Source: Flavobacterium acetivorans (lineage in GTDB: Bacteria > Bacteroidota > Bacteroidia > Flavobacteriales > Flavobacteriaceae). Taken from it: a DNA stretch of 64,000 nucleotides. Numbering within the stretch: the stretch's first letter is position 1; every line of letters begins with the position of its first letter. A program made the position numbers and the translations under genes. The DNA is taken from the NCBI RefSeq assembly GCF_020911885.1, contig NZ_CP087132.1:62001-126000 (forward strand). The letters run 5' to 3'. Below the pieces are notes generated by a model that saw only the letters and a program-made list of their open reading frames with translations, was not told where the DNA came from and made no database searches. Positions 37,437 to 44,524 of this stretch are shown here, one piece after another.

Positions 37437-37850
37437 ATGATAACACAAAAGTATTTAGACGAATTAACCTATGAAGTTATTGGTTCTGCAATTGAAGTTC
37501 ATAAAATAATGGGAAGGGGCTTGCTAGAAAATATTTATCATCATTGTTTGATTGAAGAATTAAATGCCAAAAAAATTAATTTCACAACAGAAATGAAAAT
37601 TCCAGTTCTTTACAAAGAGAAAGAACTAAAGATTGATTTCAAATGTGATTTATTTATTGAAAACTGTTTGATAGTAGAGTTAAAAGCAGTTTCAGAAATC
37701 AATCCTGTCCATAAAGCACAATTATTAACTTATATGAAACTATTGAAATCACCTAAAGGAATTTTAATTAATTTTAATTGTTTTAATATTTTTAAAGAAG
37801 GACAGCTTACTTTAATAAATGAATATTTCAGCAAACTTCCAAAATTTTAA
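37437..37850 (+). CDS. GxxExxY family protein
   Basis: 137-residue protein with GSAIEVHKIMGRGLLENIYH and KAVSEI, defining the GxxExxY family. The segment DFKCDLFIENCLIVELKAV has the D-x(n)-ExK spacing of PD-(D/E)XK nucleases. It sits between btuC and btuD and is unrelated to transport. Its stop codon overlaps the first arm of the inverted repeat at 37850-37991. Such genes often occur as scattered, mobile-looking cassettes in Bacteroidota, so it looks like an insertion into the operon. Confidence 0.85.
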   Translation: MITQKYLDELTYEVIGSAIEVHKIMGRGLLENIYHHCLIEELNAKKINFTTEMKIPVLYKEKELKIDFKCDLFIENCLIVELKAVSEINPVHKAQLLTYMKLLKSPKGILINFNCFNIFKEGQLTLINEYFSKLPKF

Positions 37851-37991
37851 ACCACATAGATTTATAGAATTTGATTACAAATAAAGATATTTATAGAAAT
37901 AAAATTATTTTTCAAAATAGATAAACCTATATGAAAAGTAAAACATCTATCTAATTCTTTTAGTATAAAAAAACTATGAATCTATGTGGTT
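37850..37991. repeat. 142-bp inverted-repeat element between the GxxExxY gene and btuD
   Basis: Arms AACCACATAGATTTATAG (37850-37867) and CTATGAATCTATGTGGTT (37974-37991) pair 17 of 18. The 106-base middle is A/T-rich. It resembles a palindromic insertion. It separates btuC/GxxExxY from btuD and its right arm contains an in-frame ATG 21 bases upstream of the btuD start I choose. Confidence 0.6.
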
Positions 37992-38004
37992 AAAAAAAAA
38001 AAAG

Positions 38005-38784
38005 ATGAATAAAAACATCCTGACCACTTCAAGTTTAAGCATAGGTTACAAAACCAAAAATGCTGTGACACCTATTGCCCAAAACCTCAACTTGAATTTA
38101 CAGCAAGGAAAACTCATTGCTTTAATTGGAGCTAACGGAATAGGAAAATCGACTTTATTACGAACGCTTACCGGAATTCAAAAACCCTTGGAAGGCACTG
38201 TTTTTTTGAATGATAAAAAAATAGCCTCCTATACTCCATTAGAATTGGCTCAAAACCTGAGTATAGTTTTAACCGAAAAACTACCGCCCAGTAATTTGAC
38301 CGTTTTCGAATTGGTCGCTTTGGGCCGCCAGCCGTATACCAATTGGATTGGGACATTATCGGATCATGATTCGTCCAAAATCAAGGAAGCATTGGAACTG
38401 ACCCAAATCAGTCATTTGGCTACCAAAAAACATTATGAAATCAGTGATGGACAACTGCAAAAAGTATTGGTAGCACGCGCTTTGGCACAAGATACCCCTT
38501 TAATCATTCTTGACGAACCCACCACCCATTTGGATTTATTGCACAAAGTGGCACTGTTCAAACTGCTGAAAAAATTGACAAAGGAAACCAATAAATGCAT
38601 TTTATTTTCGACACATGATATTGATATGGCAATTCAATTGAGTGATGATATGATCCTAATGACAGCGGAAACCGTGATTCAAGACGAGCCCTGTAATTTG
38701 ATTTCCAAGGGGAGTTTCAACACTATTTTCAAAGACGAGCACATCTCGTTTGATTCTGAAAAAGGGAAATTTATGATTATTTAA
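38005..38784 (+). CDS. btuD: ABC transporter ATP-binding protein, BtuD-like
   Basis: ATPase of the importer. Walker A GANGIGKST (about 33-41), Q-loop region, signature SDGQLQKVLVARALAQ, Walker B LIILDEPTTHLD and the H-loop STHDIDMA are all present. I start it at 38005 (MNKNIL); the earlier ATG at 37984 lies inside the repeat element and would add a run of lysines. It ends flush against the stop codon of the converging methyltransferase gene (38785). Confidence 0.92.
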   Translation: MNKNILTTSSLSIGYKTKNAVTPIAQNLNLNLQQGKLIALIGANGIGKSTLLRTLTGIQKPLEGTVFLNDKKIASYTPLELAQNLSIVLTEKLPPSNLTVFELVALGRQPYTNWIGTLSDHDSSKIKEALELTQISHLATKKHYEISDGQLQKVLVARALAQDTPLIILDEPTTHLDLLHKVALFKLLKKLTKETNKCILFSTHDIDMAIQLSDDMILMTAETVIQDEPCNLISKGSFNTIFKDEHISFDSEKGKFMII

Positions 38785-40392
38785 TCAAAGTCCTTTCAGT
38801 AAATTAACACTAACGGTAGCAATAGGAGAATCGGGGAATTTTCTAAAAACAGCAGCATCAGAAAACAAACCTGCTTCTGCAGCTATTTTATGCATGACCT
38901 CAATTTCCACGATGTATTGATCCGAAAATCCATGGGTTGCATCATAAGCCGTTGCGGCAGTTTTACCCAAATTTACGGCAGTTAAAGAAGGGGCGATAGT
39001 ATGCAATTCAATCATCAGCAATCCAAATTTATGAACATAAGGCGACCATTTGTTGAAATGCTCCAGCAAATTATCTTCCACTAGTTTATTACTTATTCGC
39101 TTACCCCTGTGTGCAAAAGCCCCCGTAGATTGGCTAATTCTATCCTTGTTAATCTGCTTTGGTTGTTCCCAAATGCGGTTATGATCCAGAAACGTCCGAA
39201 CGTTTAATAATTCCTTCAAATCGATATTATAATTCTCTTTTAAATCATCCGATAATAAATCGGGACGACCAATATCTCCCCAAATTACTTTGGCCCAAAT
39301 ATCCGCTTTTATTAAATTGGCTCGCGTTACTTTCAAGGCTGCCTGATTATAATCAACACCCACAAGAAACAACGGATAATCATCGAGCATTTTTCCGCGC
39401 AAAGTTTGTCGGTCAATAACGTCAAAAATATGTTGTAAGAAAGCACCATTGCCACAACCCATATCCAAAATTCCTTTGGGCTGCTCTTCTATCGGTAAAT
39501 TGAATAATTTGATGATAATCTCATCTATCACTTTAAAATAAGTATCGTGTGCGCCGCCACTTCCCCACACATTCATCTCGCGGTCCACATGAATTTCATC
39601 TTCTCCTTCCCCCACATTTTTCAATACATTGGGATCGCCAAATAGCAATTCGTCCATTTTACTAAAAGTAGGCAAATAAGAAACCGTTACCCCGTAAGCA
39701 GAGGCTCTTTTGGCAAAAAACAAACCCGTTTCGGTAAATTGATAATTTCCTTTTTTCTCCCTAAACCAGTTCAGATGAACCAAGAAGTCAAGGATTTTCT
39801 TGAAATTGTCTGGGGATTTGTGAAATTCCTCCGGACGAAAGGAAATTTCCATGAAATATTTGTGAAACATCCCGCTCATACCAAGACGTACCAGCGTAGG
39901 ACCAACCAAAGAGCCTTCAATATGTTTTAAAACTTGATGCTGTATTTCATTGACCAAAGGATCCTCCGAAAATACAATACCGTAATTCTTTTTATACTTT
40001 TCGAAAATGACACTCAGTTTTTCAAAAGGTGCCTCTTCAAATAATCGAGGATGAAATTGCATCGAAAATTGCAATAAGTCTACAACATCTTGATACAAAG
40101 GAAATAGTGAAAAAGCCATTTCGCTTTTTTCGGTCAAGCCAAATTTAATTTCCTCGGTGACATTATTGATTTGATAACTCAGAAAACCCTGAGAACACAA
40201 CGCACGCAAAGCCACATTTAAATAACCCTCATTGGCTTTAAACTGCTTGCTAAGTTCGTTAAGCGTCGTCTCTTTCCTATCCAATATAAAAGCCAGAACT
40301 CCTTTTTTATGCAAGGCATAACCCATAGGCGCAGTGACCAAACCATCCAAATGTCTGAAAATAGTACTTCGGAGAAGAGCCTTATCAATCAT
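38785..40392 (-). CDS. class I SAM-dependent methyltransferase with winged-helix N-terminal region
   Basis: 535-residue protein. Residues about 1-90 resemble the winged-helix dimerisation part of O-methyltransferases (DGLVTAPMGYALHKKGVL, LNELSKQFKANEGYLNVALRALCSQGFLSY). The SAM site lies near residues 298-315 (GILDMGCGNGAFLQHIFD), followed by FLVGVDYNQAALKVTRANL. Near the C-terminus LMIELHTIAPSL is the post-core segment. Substrate is unknown; its place beside B12 genes suggests nothing specific. Confidence 0.85.
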   Translation of the reverse strand: MIDKALLRSTIFRHLDGLVTAPMGYALHKKGVLAFILDRKETTLNELSKQFKANEGYLNVALRALCSQGFLSYQINNVTEEIKFGLTEKSEMAFSLFPLYQDVVDLLQFSMQFHPRLFEEAPFEKLSVIFEKYKKNYGIVFSEDPLVNEIQHQVLKHIEGSLVGPTLVRLGMSGMFHKYFMEISFRPEEFHKSPDNFKKILDFLVHLNWFREKKGNYQFTETGLFFAKRASAYGVTVSYLPTFSKMDELLFGDPNVLKNVGEGEDEIHVDREMNVWGSGGAHDTYFKVIDEIIIKLFNLPIEEQPKGILDMGCGNGAFLQHIFDVIDRQTLRGKMLDDYPLFLVGVDYNQAALKVTRANLIKADIWAKVIWGDIGRPDLLSDDLKENYNIDLKELLNVRTFLDHNRIWEQPKQINKDRISQSTGAFAHRGKRISNKLVEDNLLEHFNKWSPYVHKFGLLMIELHTIAPSLTAVNLGKTAATAYDATHGFSDQYIVEIEVMHKIAAEAGLFSDAAVFRKFPDSPIATVSVNLLKGL

Positions 40393-40503
40393 AAAAAAGA
40401 AATTTTAAAATGAGTTGCAGTCAACCGCAATGGCAAACAGCCTACTCAAATATATAAAATTTCAATCTAACAGAAATCTTTTATAATTCTAAATTTCATC
40501 TTT

Positions 40504-40956
40504 TTACTGCAACATGATTTGCCTTTTGGCTTCACCAATAACAAAAGCTACGGAATTGGCAATATTAAAACTTCGAATCAAATTAGACATTGGAATTTTT
40601 AGATGATTCTCAAATTGAGCCAAAACTTCTTCACCCAATCCTTTGCTTTCTTTTCCAAAAACCAACCAGTCTCCATCTTGAAATTCGGTGTCTAAATAGG
40701 ATTTCTCCGCATGGGAACTCATCAGAAAAACCCTGGACTTATCAGGAATTTGAGCGGTCCATTCCGCTACATTTTGATATTCAGTCACATCCAGATGTAC
40801 CCAATAATCGAGCCCGGAACGTTTGAGATTTTTGTCATTAATCACAAAACCAAAAGGATGAATCAGGTGTAATCTACTTTCGGTTCCCACACACAATCGG
40901 CCAATATTTCCGGTATTATTTGGTATTTCGGGTTCTACTAAAACAATGTTTAACAT
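40504..40956 (-). CDS. trmL: tRNA (cytidine/uridine-2'-O-)-methyltransferase, SPOUT family
   Basis: Methylates the 2'-O of the wobble base 34 in tRNA-Leu isoacceptors. 150 residues, trefoil-knot SPOUT fold: VEPEIPNNTGNIGRLC near the start, GLDYWVHLDV, LVFGKESKGL and IPMSNLIRSFNIANSVAFVIGEA, the last two being the knot and SAM-binding loops. It matches TrmL in length. Confidence 0.93.
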   Translation of the reverse strand: MLNIVLVEPEIPNNTGNIGRLCVGTESRLHLIHPFGFVINDKNLKRSGLDYWVHLDVTEYQNVAEWTAQIPDKSRVFLMSSHAEKSYLDTEFQDGDWLVFGKESKGLGEEVLAQFENHLKIPMSNLIRSFNIANSVAFVIGEAKRQIMLQ

Positions 40957-41014
40957 GTAAAAAAGATTTATGATTGTTGATTAACGATTGCTGATTTTTG
41001 ATGGACACCCTTGA

Positions 41015-41599
41015 CTAAATTTCTTTATTTTTGACATTGAAATCTTCAACTTCGATTACTTCTCCAGCTTGTAAATCATTCAGATGTACATTACCAATTC
41101 GCACCCGAACTAATCGTAAGGTAGGAAAGCCTACGGCAGCAGTCATTTTTCGCACTTGACGAAACTTACCTTCATTGACTGTTATCGATGCCCAGGAAGT
41201 GGGACCGTGACGTTCATCGCGTATTTTTTTGCCTCTGGCGCCAAAATTAGGAATTTCAGCAATCAAAGCAGCTTCACAGCTTTTAGTGAGGTATTTAGTC
41301 CCATTGAAACCTATTTCGACTCCCGCTTTCATCTGGTCTATTGCTTCCTGAGTAATAATACCGTCCACTTGCACATAATATTCTTTGTCCACTTTTTTAG
41401 AACGAATGATTTCGCTCATTTTTCCATCGGTGGTCAATAGCAGCAATCCTTCGGAATCTTCGTCCAAACGGCCTATAGCCATCGTACCTTTGGGAAAATC
41501 GTACAATTCCCCCAACAGCTTCTTTTTTCTTTTCAATTCATAAATAAACTGACTCAAATAACCGTAGGGTTTGTGAAGGATGAAATGACGTTGGGGCAT
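41015..41599 (-). CDS. rluE: rRNA pseudouridine synthase, RluE-like
   Basis: 194-residue pseudouridine synthase of the RsuA/RluE group, without an S4 domain. The catalytic aspartate lies in GRLDEDSEGLLLLT (about 43-56, Asp46). Other motifs: KEYYVQVDG, and the C-terminal NEGKFRQVRKMTAAVGFPTLRLVRVRIG. A degraded copy of the beginning of a related gene occurs at 44735-44822. Confidence 0.93.
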   Translation of the reverse strand: MPQRHFILHKPYGYLSQFIYELKRKKKLLGELYDFPKGTMAIGRLDEDSEGLLLLTTDGKMSEIIRSKKVDKEYYVQVDGIITQEAIDQMKAGVEIGFNGTKYLTKSCEAALIAEIPNFGARGKKIRDERHGPTSWASITVNEGKFRQVRKMTAAVGFPTLRLVRVRIGNVHLNDLQAGEVIEVEDFNVKNKEI

Positions 41600-41759
41600 T
41601 CTTTAAAATTTGAAGCAAAAATACAAATATAGAATCCTTCAACTACAAAAAACTTCACAGTCATCTAAAGAAAATATTTACAAAAAGATTAAAATATATA
41701 ATTTTAATCAGTAAATTACTATAAATCATTTTATTAAAAACCCCAAAACGAAATAAATC

Positions 41760-41850
41760 ATGATAAAAAGAACTCTTTTGGTCGAAAATAAATCTTCGAT
41801 AACCACCAAAAATCTCCAGTTAGTCATAAAATCAGAAATACGGGAAAGCA
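41760..41850 (+). pseudogene. probable cas1 5' remnant
   Basis: The first about 30 codons of this plus-strand frame (MIKRTLLVENKSS, then TTKNLQLVIKSEIRES) line up by eye with the start of type II Cas1 proteins, for example the sequence WRSLLIQN...RQLLI of Neisseria Cas1: basic residue, LL[IV].N, then QL[LV]I. After about residue 32 the frame runs into unrelated sequence and overlaps the RAYT gene on the other strand. It supports the idea of a destroyed type II-C locus here, but the identification rests on remembered N-termini. Confidence 0.45.
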
Positions 41851-41891
41851 AAACTGGAAAATGTGGATGCGCCCACGCAACTGGAACTGTT

Positions 41892-42494
41892 TTAAACTGT
41901 TTTTTTATAGAATTTATCTTTGTTCCAACGATTTGGATTATTCGCTATATAATTCACGATATTTTGATATGCCTTTTCATCTCTGATAATATGATCGTGA
42001 AAAGAACGATGCCATGCAAACGTACCATAATCTGCCTGATGAATTAATTTGGAACTTGTTGTTTTATAAGCACCCATAATTTCGGAAAGGGATTTTATTT
42101 TTATGTCCTCTGAATTCAATTGATCTGTATCGTTCTTACTAATTAAGTTTAGCTTTAGCGAATCGATTTCAATTATAGCATGGATATGATTCGGCATGAC
42201 TATATAAGAGTGGAGTTCAATATAAGGATATTGAATTTCCAACCATTGCAATTGATTATTTGCAATAATTCCATATTCATTCAAAATCATTTCTGATTCA
42301 TTTTCATCGGGATTATTTTCATCGGGATTATTTTCATCGGGGTTATGTACGGACAGGTCGCGACCTGTCCCTACCGGAACCACATCACCAAAACAACATT
42401 CCATATTTTTAACACATGATGTCACGAAATACAAATTATTCCGCGAATAATCATATCCAACCATTCGATTTCGCTTTCTATTTTTCATAAACAA
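41892..42494 (-). CDS. REP-associated tyrosine transposase (RAYT, Y1_Tnp)
   Basis: 200-residue HUH transposase-like protein. The HUH motif lies in YIVMPNHIHAIIEI (about 95-108), and the single catalytic tyrosine is expected in the C-terminal helix around EKAYQNIVNYIANNP. Start region KNRKRNRMVGYDYSRNNLYFVT is family-typical. Unusually, codons about 43-58 read through a perfect REP palindrome and three tandem NPDEN repeats inside the coding sequence. A second copy of the palindrome lies 29 bases upstream of the start. IS200-like RAYT genes with nearby REPs mobilise or process those elements. Confidence 0.85.
   Translation of the reverse strand: MFMKNRKRNRMVGYDYSRNNLYFVTSCVKNMECCFGDVVPVGTGRDLSVHNPDENNPDENNPDENESEMILNEYGIIANNQLQWLEIQYPYIELHSYIVMPNHIHAIIEIDSLKLNLISKNDTDQLNSEDIKIKSLSEIMGAYKTTSSKLIHQADYGTFAWHRSFHDHIIRDEKAYQNIVNYIANNPNRWNKDKFYKKTV
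42303..42348 (-). repeat. three tandem 15-bp repeats inside the RAYT gene
   Basis: The plus strand reads about three times TTTTCATCGGGATTA, encoding NPDEN three times on the minus strand. The frame is kept because the unit is a multiple of three. Confidence 0.7.
42351..42370. repeat. REP palindrome within the RAYT coding region
   Basis: GGACAGGTCGCGACCTGTCC is a perfect 20-bp palindrome preceded by GTAC. Part of it is translated as RDLSV in the RAYT. Confidence 0.75.
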
Positions 42495-42522
42495 TTGATT
42501 TTTTATCGATTACAAACCGTAC

Positions 42523-42542
42523 GGACAGGTCGCGACCTGTCT
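42523..42542. repeat. second REP palindrome upstream of the RAYT gene
   Basis: GGACAGGTCGCGACCTGTCT, 19 of 20 identical to the copy at 42351-42370, also preceded by GTAC. It lies just upstream of the RAYT start codon, where such elements usually sit. Confidence 0.75.
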
Positions 42543-42604
42543 CTTTAATCAAAATTAAATAATTTAAACATCCCTAAAAATCAATACTTTCAAACATTAG
42601 AAAC

Positions 42605-42652
42605 AAAAAAATGCGCCAATATTGGGTTATCAAGCCAAAAAAGGAGCATTTT
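42605..42652 (-). terminator. hairpin with T-run after the CRISPR remnant
   Basis: Arms AAAATGCGCC and GGAGCATTTT (one mismatch) around a smaller TTGG/CCAA stem; on the minus strand it ends with a seven-T run. It would terminate a minus-strand transcript running from the cas9 side through the repeat, as expected at the end of a CRISPR array. Confidence 0.5.
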
Positions 42653-42706
42653 ACTTTACGACATTCTCAATTAATCAACTGATATACAGCAAACAACAAG
42701 CCTACT

Positions 42707-42742
42707 AATATCGTGTTTTCTAATCTTTAATCAAACCACAAC
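42707..42742 (-). CRISPR. single 36-bp type II-C CRISPR repeat, orphaned
   Basis: The minus strand reads a 36-base unit starting GTTGTGGTTTGATTAAAG and ending ATTAGAAAACACGATATT. Its central 16 bases GATTAAAGATTAGAAA are the exact complement of the tracrRNA candidate at 42913-42928. Thirty-six bases beginning GTTGTGG fits type II-C repeats. Only this one full copy is present. It is fused to the truncated cas9 frame. A degenerate second unit may start near 42676 (TTGATTAATTGAGAA) after a 28-30 base spacer-like stretch. Confidence 0.7.
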
Positions 42743-42809
42743 CGTTTATCCCTTCAATAGCCCATCCAATCGAGTTTGTTCCTAAATCTAATCCTAATAT
42801 TTTTGCCAT
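42720..42809 (-). pseudogene. cas9: cas9 5' remnant, 29 codons fused to a CRISPR repeat
   Basis: The minus-strand ORF begins MAKILGLDLGTNSIGWAI, the RuvC-I motif that opens type II-C Cas9 proteins, with the catalytic aspartate at residue 8. It then leaves the Cas9 frame (EGINGCGLIKD, stop), because the last eight codons lie in the CRISPR repeat at 42707-42742. A normal Cas9 exceeds 1000 residues, so more than 97 percent is deleted. The junction lies between codons about 18 and 22. A possible promoter (TATATTTA, 42841-42834) remains upstream. Confidence 0.8.
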
Positions 42810-42868
42810 AATAAATCCTTTTGTTTCAATTATATAAATATAGTAAGAAAAACTCTACAATAATAACC

Positions 42869-42899
42869 TTTGTTTATAATTTAGTTTTCCCTATATTTG
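42869..42899 (+). promoter_or_regulatory. promoter of the tracrRNA
   Basis: TTTG (42869-42872), exactly 19 bases, TATATTTG (42892-42899): a perfect Bacteroidota promoter, pointing to a start at about 42905. It diverges from the cas9 remnant. Confidence 0.7.
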
Positions 42900-42904
42900 T
42901 TTCT

Positions 42905-42992
42905 GATTAAAATTTCTAATCTTTAATCTTATCATAATAAGGCTATATGCCGTAGATGAAAATCTTTAGTCCTGCTTCGGTGGGACTTTTTT
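42905..42992 (+). ncRNA. orphan type II-C tracrRNA gene
   Basis: About 88 bases. The anti-repeat TTTCTAATCTTTAATC (42913-42928) is the exact reverse complement of the core of the repeat at 42707-42742. Then comes AATAAGGC, the nexus sequence also present in the Neisseria tracrRNA, forming a GGC/GCC hairpin, followed by AGAT-GAAA-ATCT and a terminator hairpin AGTCC/GGACT with a TTTTTT run. A promoter matching the consensus precedes it. No internal damage is evident, although its cas9 is gone. Confidence 0.75.
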
Positions 42993-43250
42993 ATTCCATA
43001 CCAGATCGGTTTCAAAAAAAAACTTTTTATCTTATCTAGCAAAGTTGCCAATTCTGGATTCAATAGAGTATTTCCCATCATTTTTAGCTTTTGGTTCGTG
43101 AAACATATTTGAAAATTGGTTACTTTTGTTAAAGTAGACACAAGTTCCTCACAGTTCCTGTCATACAAAACCAATAGTACTGGTATTGCACCAAGATACA
43201 TTGGCTTTTTACCAACAAAAATGTACAACCAGAACAAGTATCTTTATACT

Positions 43251-43637
43251 ATGAACACAGCAAGCAAACCAAAACACATAGGACGTAACATCAGCCGCAT
43301 CAGGGAACTTCGCGGAATGAAACAAGAAGCCTTGGCTATGGCCATTGGTGTAAGTCAACAAACTGTTTCTAATATTGAAGGGAGTGAGACTATTGAGGAT
43401 GTTTTATTAGAAAAAGTATCAGAGGTTTTAAATGTATCACCTGAAGGAATCAAACAATTTAATGAGGAAACAGTGTTTAATATTATAAATAATACGTTCA
43501 CGGATAGTAGTTCAAATAACAATAATTATCTGTGTTCAATAAATCCTCTAGATAAAATTTTGGAGCTATATGAACGCCTTTTAAAAGCTGAAAAAGAAAA
43601 AATAGAATACTTAGAAAAATTACTTAAAGATAAATAA
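43251..43637 (+). CDS. XRE-family helix-turn-helix regulator with C-terminal coiled coil
   Basis: 128-residue protein: N-terminal helix-turn-helix (about 10-70: IGRNISRIRELRGMKQEALAMAIGVSQQTVSNIEG), then a linker and a C-terminal coiled-coil-like helix (about 105-128, LDKILELYERLLKAEKEKIEYLEKLL). A longer frame reaches back to 43116, but its extra part has no family pattern; the start at 43251 is chosen because the HTH begins directly after it. A TATCTTTA box lies just upstream, giving a nearly leaderless mRNA. It is the first gene beyond the tracrRNA; a link to the CRISPR remnant is not supported. Confidence 0.85.
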   Translation: MNTASKPKHIGRNISRIRELRGMKQEALAMAIGVSQQTVSNIEGSETIEDVLLEKVSEVLNVSPEGIKQFNEETVFNIINNTFTDSSSNNNNYLCSINPLDKILELYERLLKAEKEKIEYLEKLLKDK

Positions 43638-43786
43638 CCCCATATTTTTAATTTGAATACAGCCTTTCCTCGGAAAGACTTTTTATTGCACCCCTCTTCC
43701 TATAACCATATCGTAAACGAAAGTAGTCTTGAATATCGGATTCTTTATTTATAATATTATTCGTTCCATTAATCTCCAAAAACCAC

Positions 43787-44524
43787 TTACACCTGCAAAT
43801 CAACCACACTCAAGGCACACCCCTCCAAAGCATAGTGCTTCCCATTGATATCTTGATAAAAAGACGCAAACACCAAACCCAATAAAGAACCATTTCCTCC
43901 AACAGCAGGAGCAACCAACTCACACGAAGCTTCACGATCCTCTTTCGCAAAATAACAAACCTCGCTCGTTTGCAATTGATAGTCTAGAAGATCAAAATCA
44001 AAACGAAGCAACAAAAATTGCAATCCGATATGAGTAGCTCCCACAGGAAAAGAAAGCGATCCCATTTTAAAAACTGGAACCACAAACTTCCCTTCTGCCA
44101 ACGAAACAGTGTAAGCAACGGGAAATACTTTTTTAAAAGACAACTCCTTGTTAAAATCAAACCCATTCAACAAAGACCGTCCCTCATCGCTGGACAAACC
44201 TAATGTCAAAGTTTTACCCCCTCTAAGGGATAAAGTGTCAAAATTTACAATTTGTGTCAACAACGAAACCACATAATTGTGCATATATGGCTCGCGTATT
44301 CTTCGAACAAAAGGAAACAATGCTATACGCAATGCCTTTCCCGCCCTGCTGCAATACCCAAATTGAGAGGCATTCTCTCGTGTCCGTACATAATTAGCTT
44401 GCGTTTTTATGGCATCCCCTTTAAACCCGCCAGTCTTCCGAACAACAATTTTCCCCCTCAGCTTATAAAACGACAAGCCTTCAAAACTCCCCGTAAAACG
44501 AACAATCCCCTCTAATTTCCCCAT
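43787..44524 (-). CDS. conserved hypothetical protein
   Basis: 245 residues with no signal peptide, membrane span or recognised motif. It begins MGKLEGIVRFTGSFEGLSFYK and has a basic N-terminal third (residues 1-80, RGKIVVRKTGGFKGD, RTRENASQFG) followed by a beta-rich remainder. Similar MGK...G-rich openings occur in small uncharacterised proteins of Bacteroidota, so I take it as a real gene. Composition and strand agree with neighbours. Function unknown. Confidence 0.7.
   Translation of the reverse strand: MGKLEGIVRFTGSFEGLSFYKLRGKIVVRKTGGFKGDAIKTQANYVRTRENASQFGYCSRAGKALRIALFPFVRRIREPYMHNYVVSLLTQIVNFDTLSLRGGKTLTLGLSSDEGRSLLNGFDFNKELSFKKVFPVAYTVSLAEGKFVVPVFKMGSLSFPVGATHIGLQFLLLRFDFDLLDYQLQTSEVCYFAKEDREASCELVAPAVGGNGSLLGLVFASFYQDINGKHYALEGCALSVVDLQV

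Noticed and set aside
42600..42742. A CRISPR array
   Set aside because: Only one full repeat is visible. A possible second unit near 42659-42676 is too degenerate to count, so I report a single orphan repeat.
42932..43237. A 101-codon minus-strand ORF opposite the tracrRNA
   Set aside because: It covers the tracrRNA terminator and the region upstream of the HTH gene, has no recognisable family and uses a non-typical hydrophobic start. I judged it a shadow of non-coding sequence.
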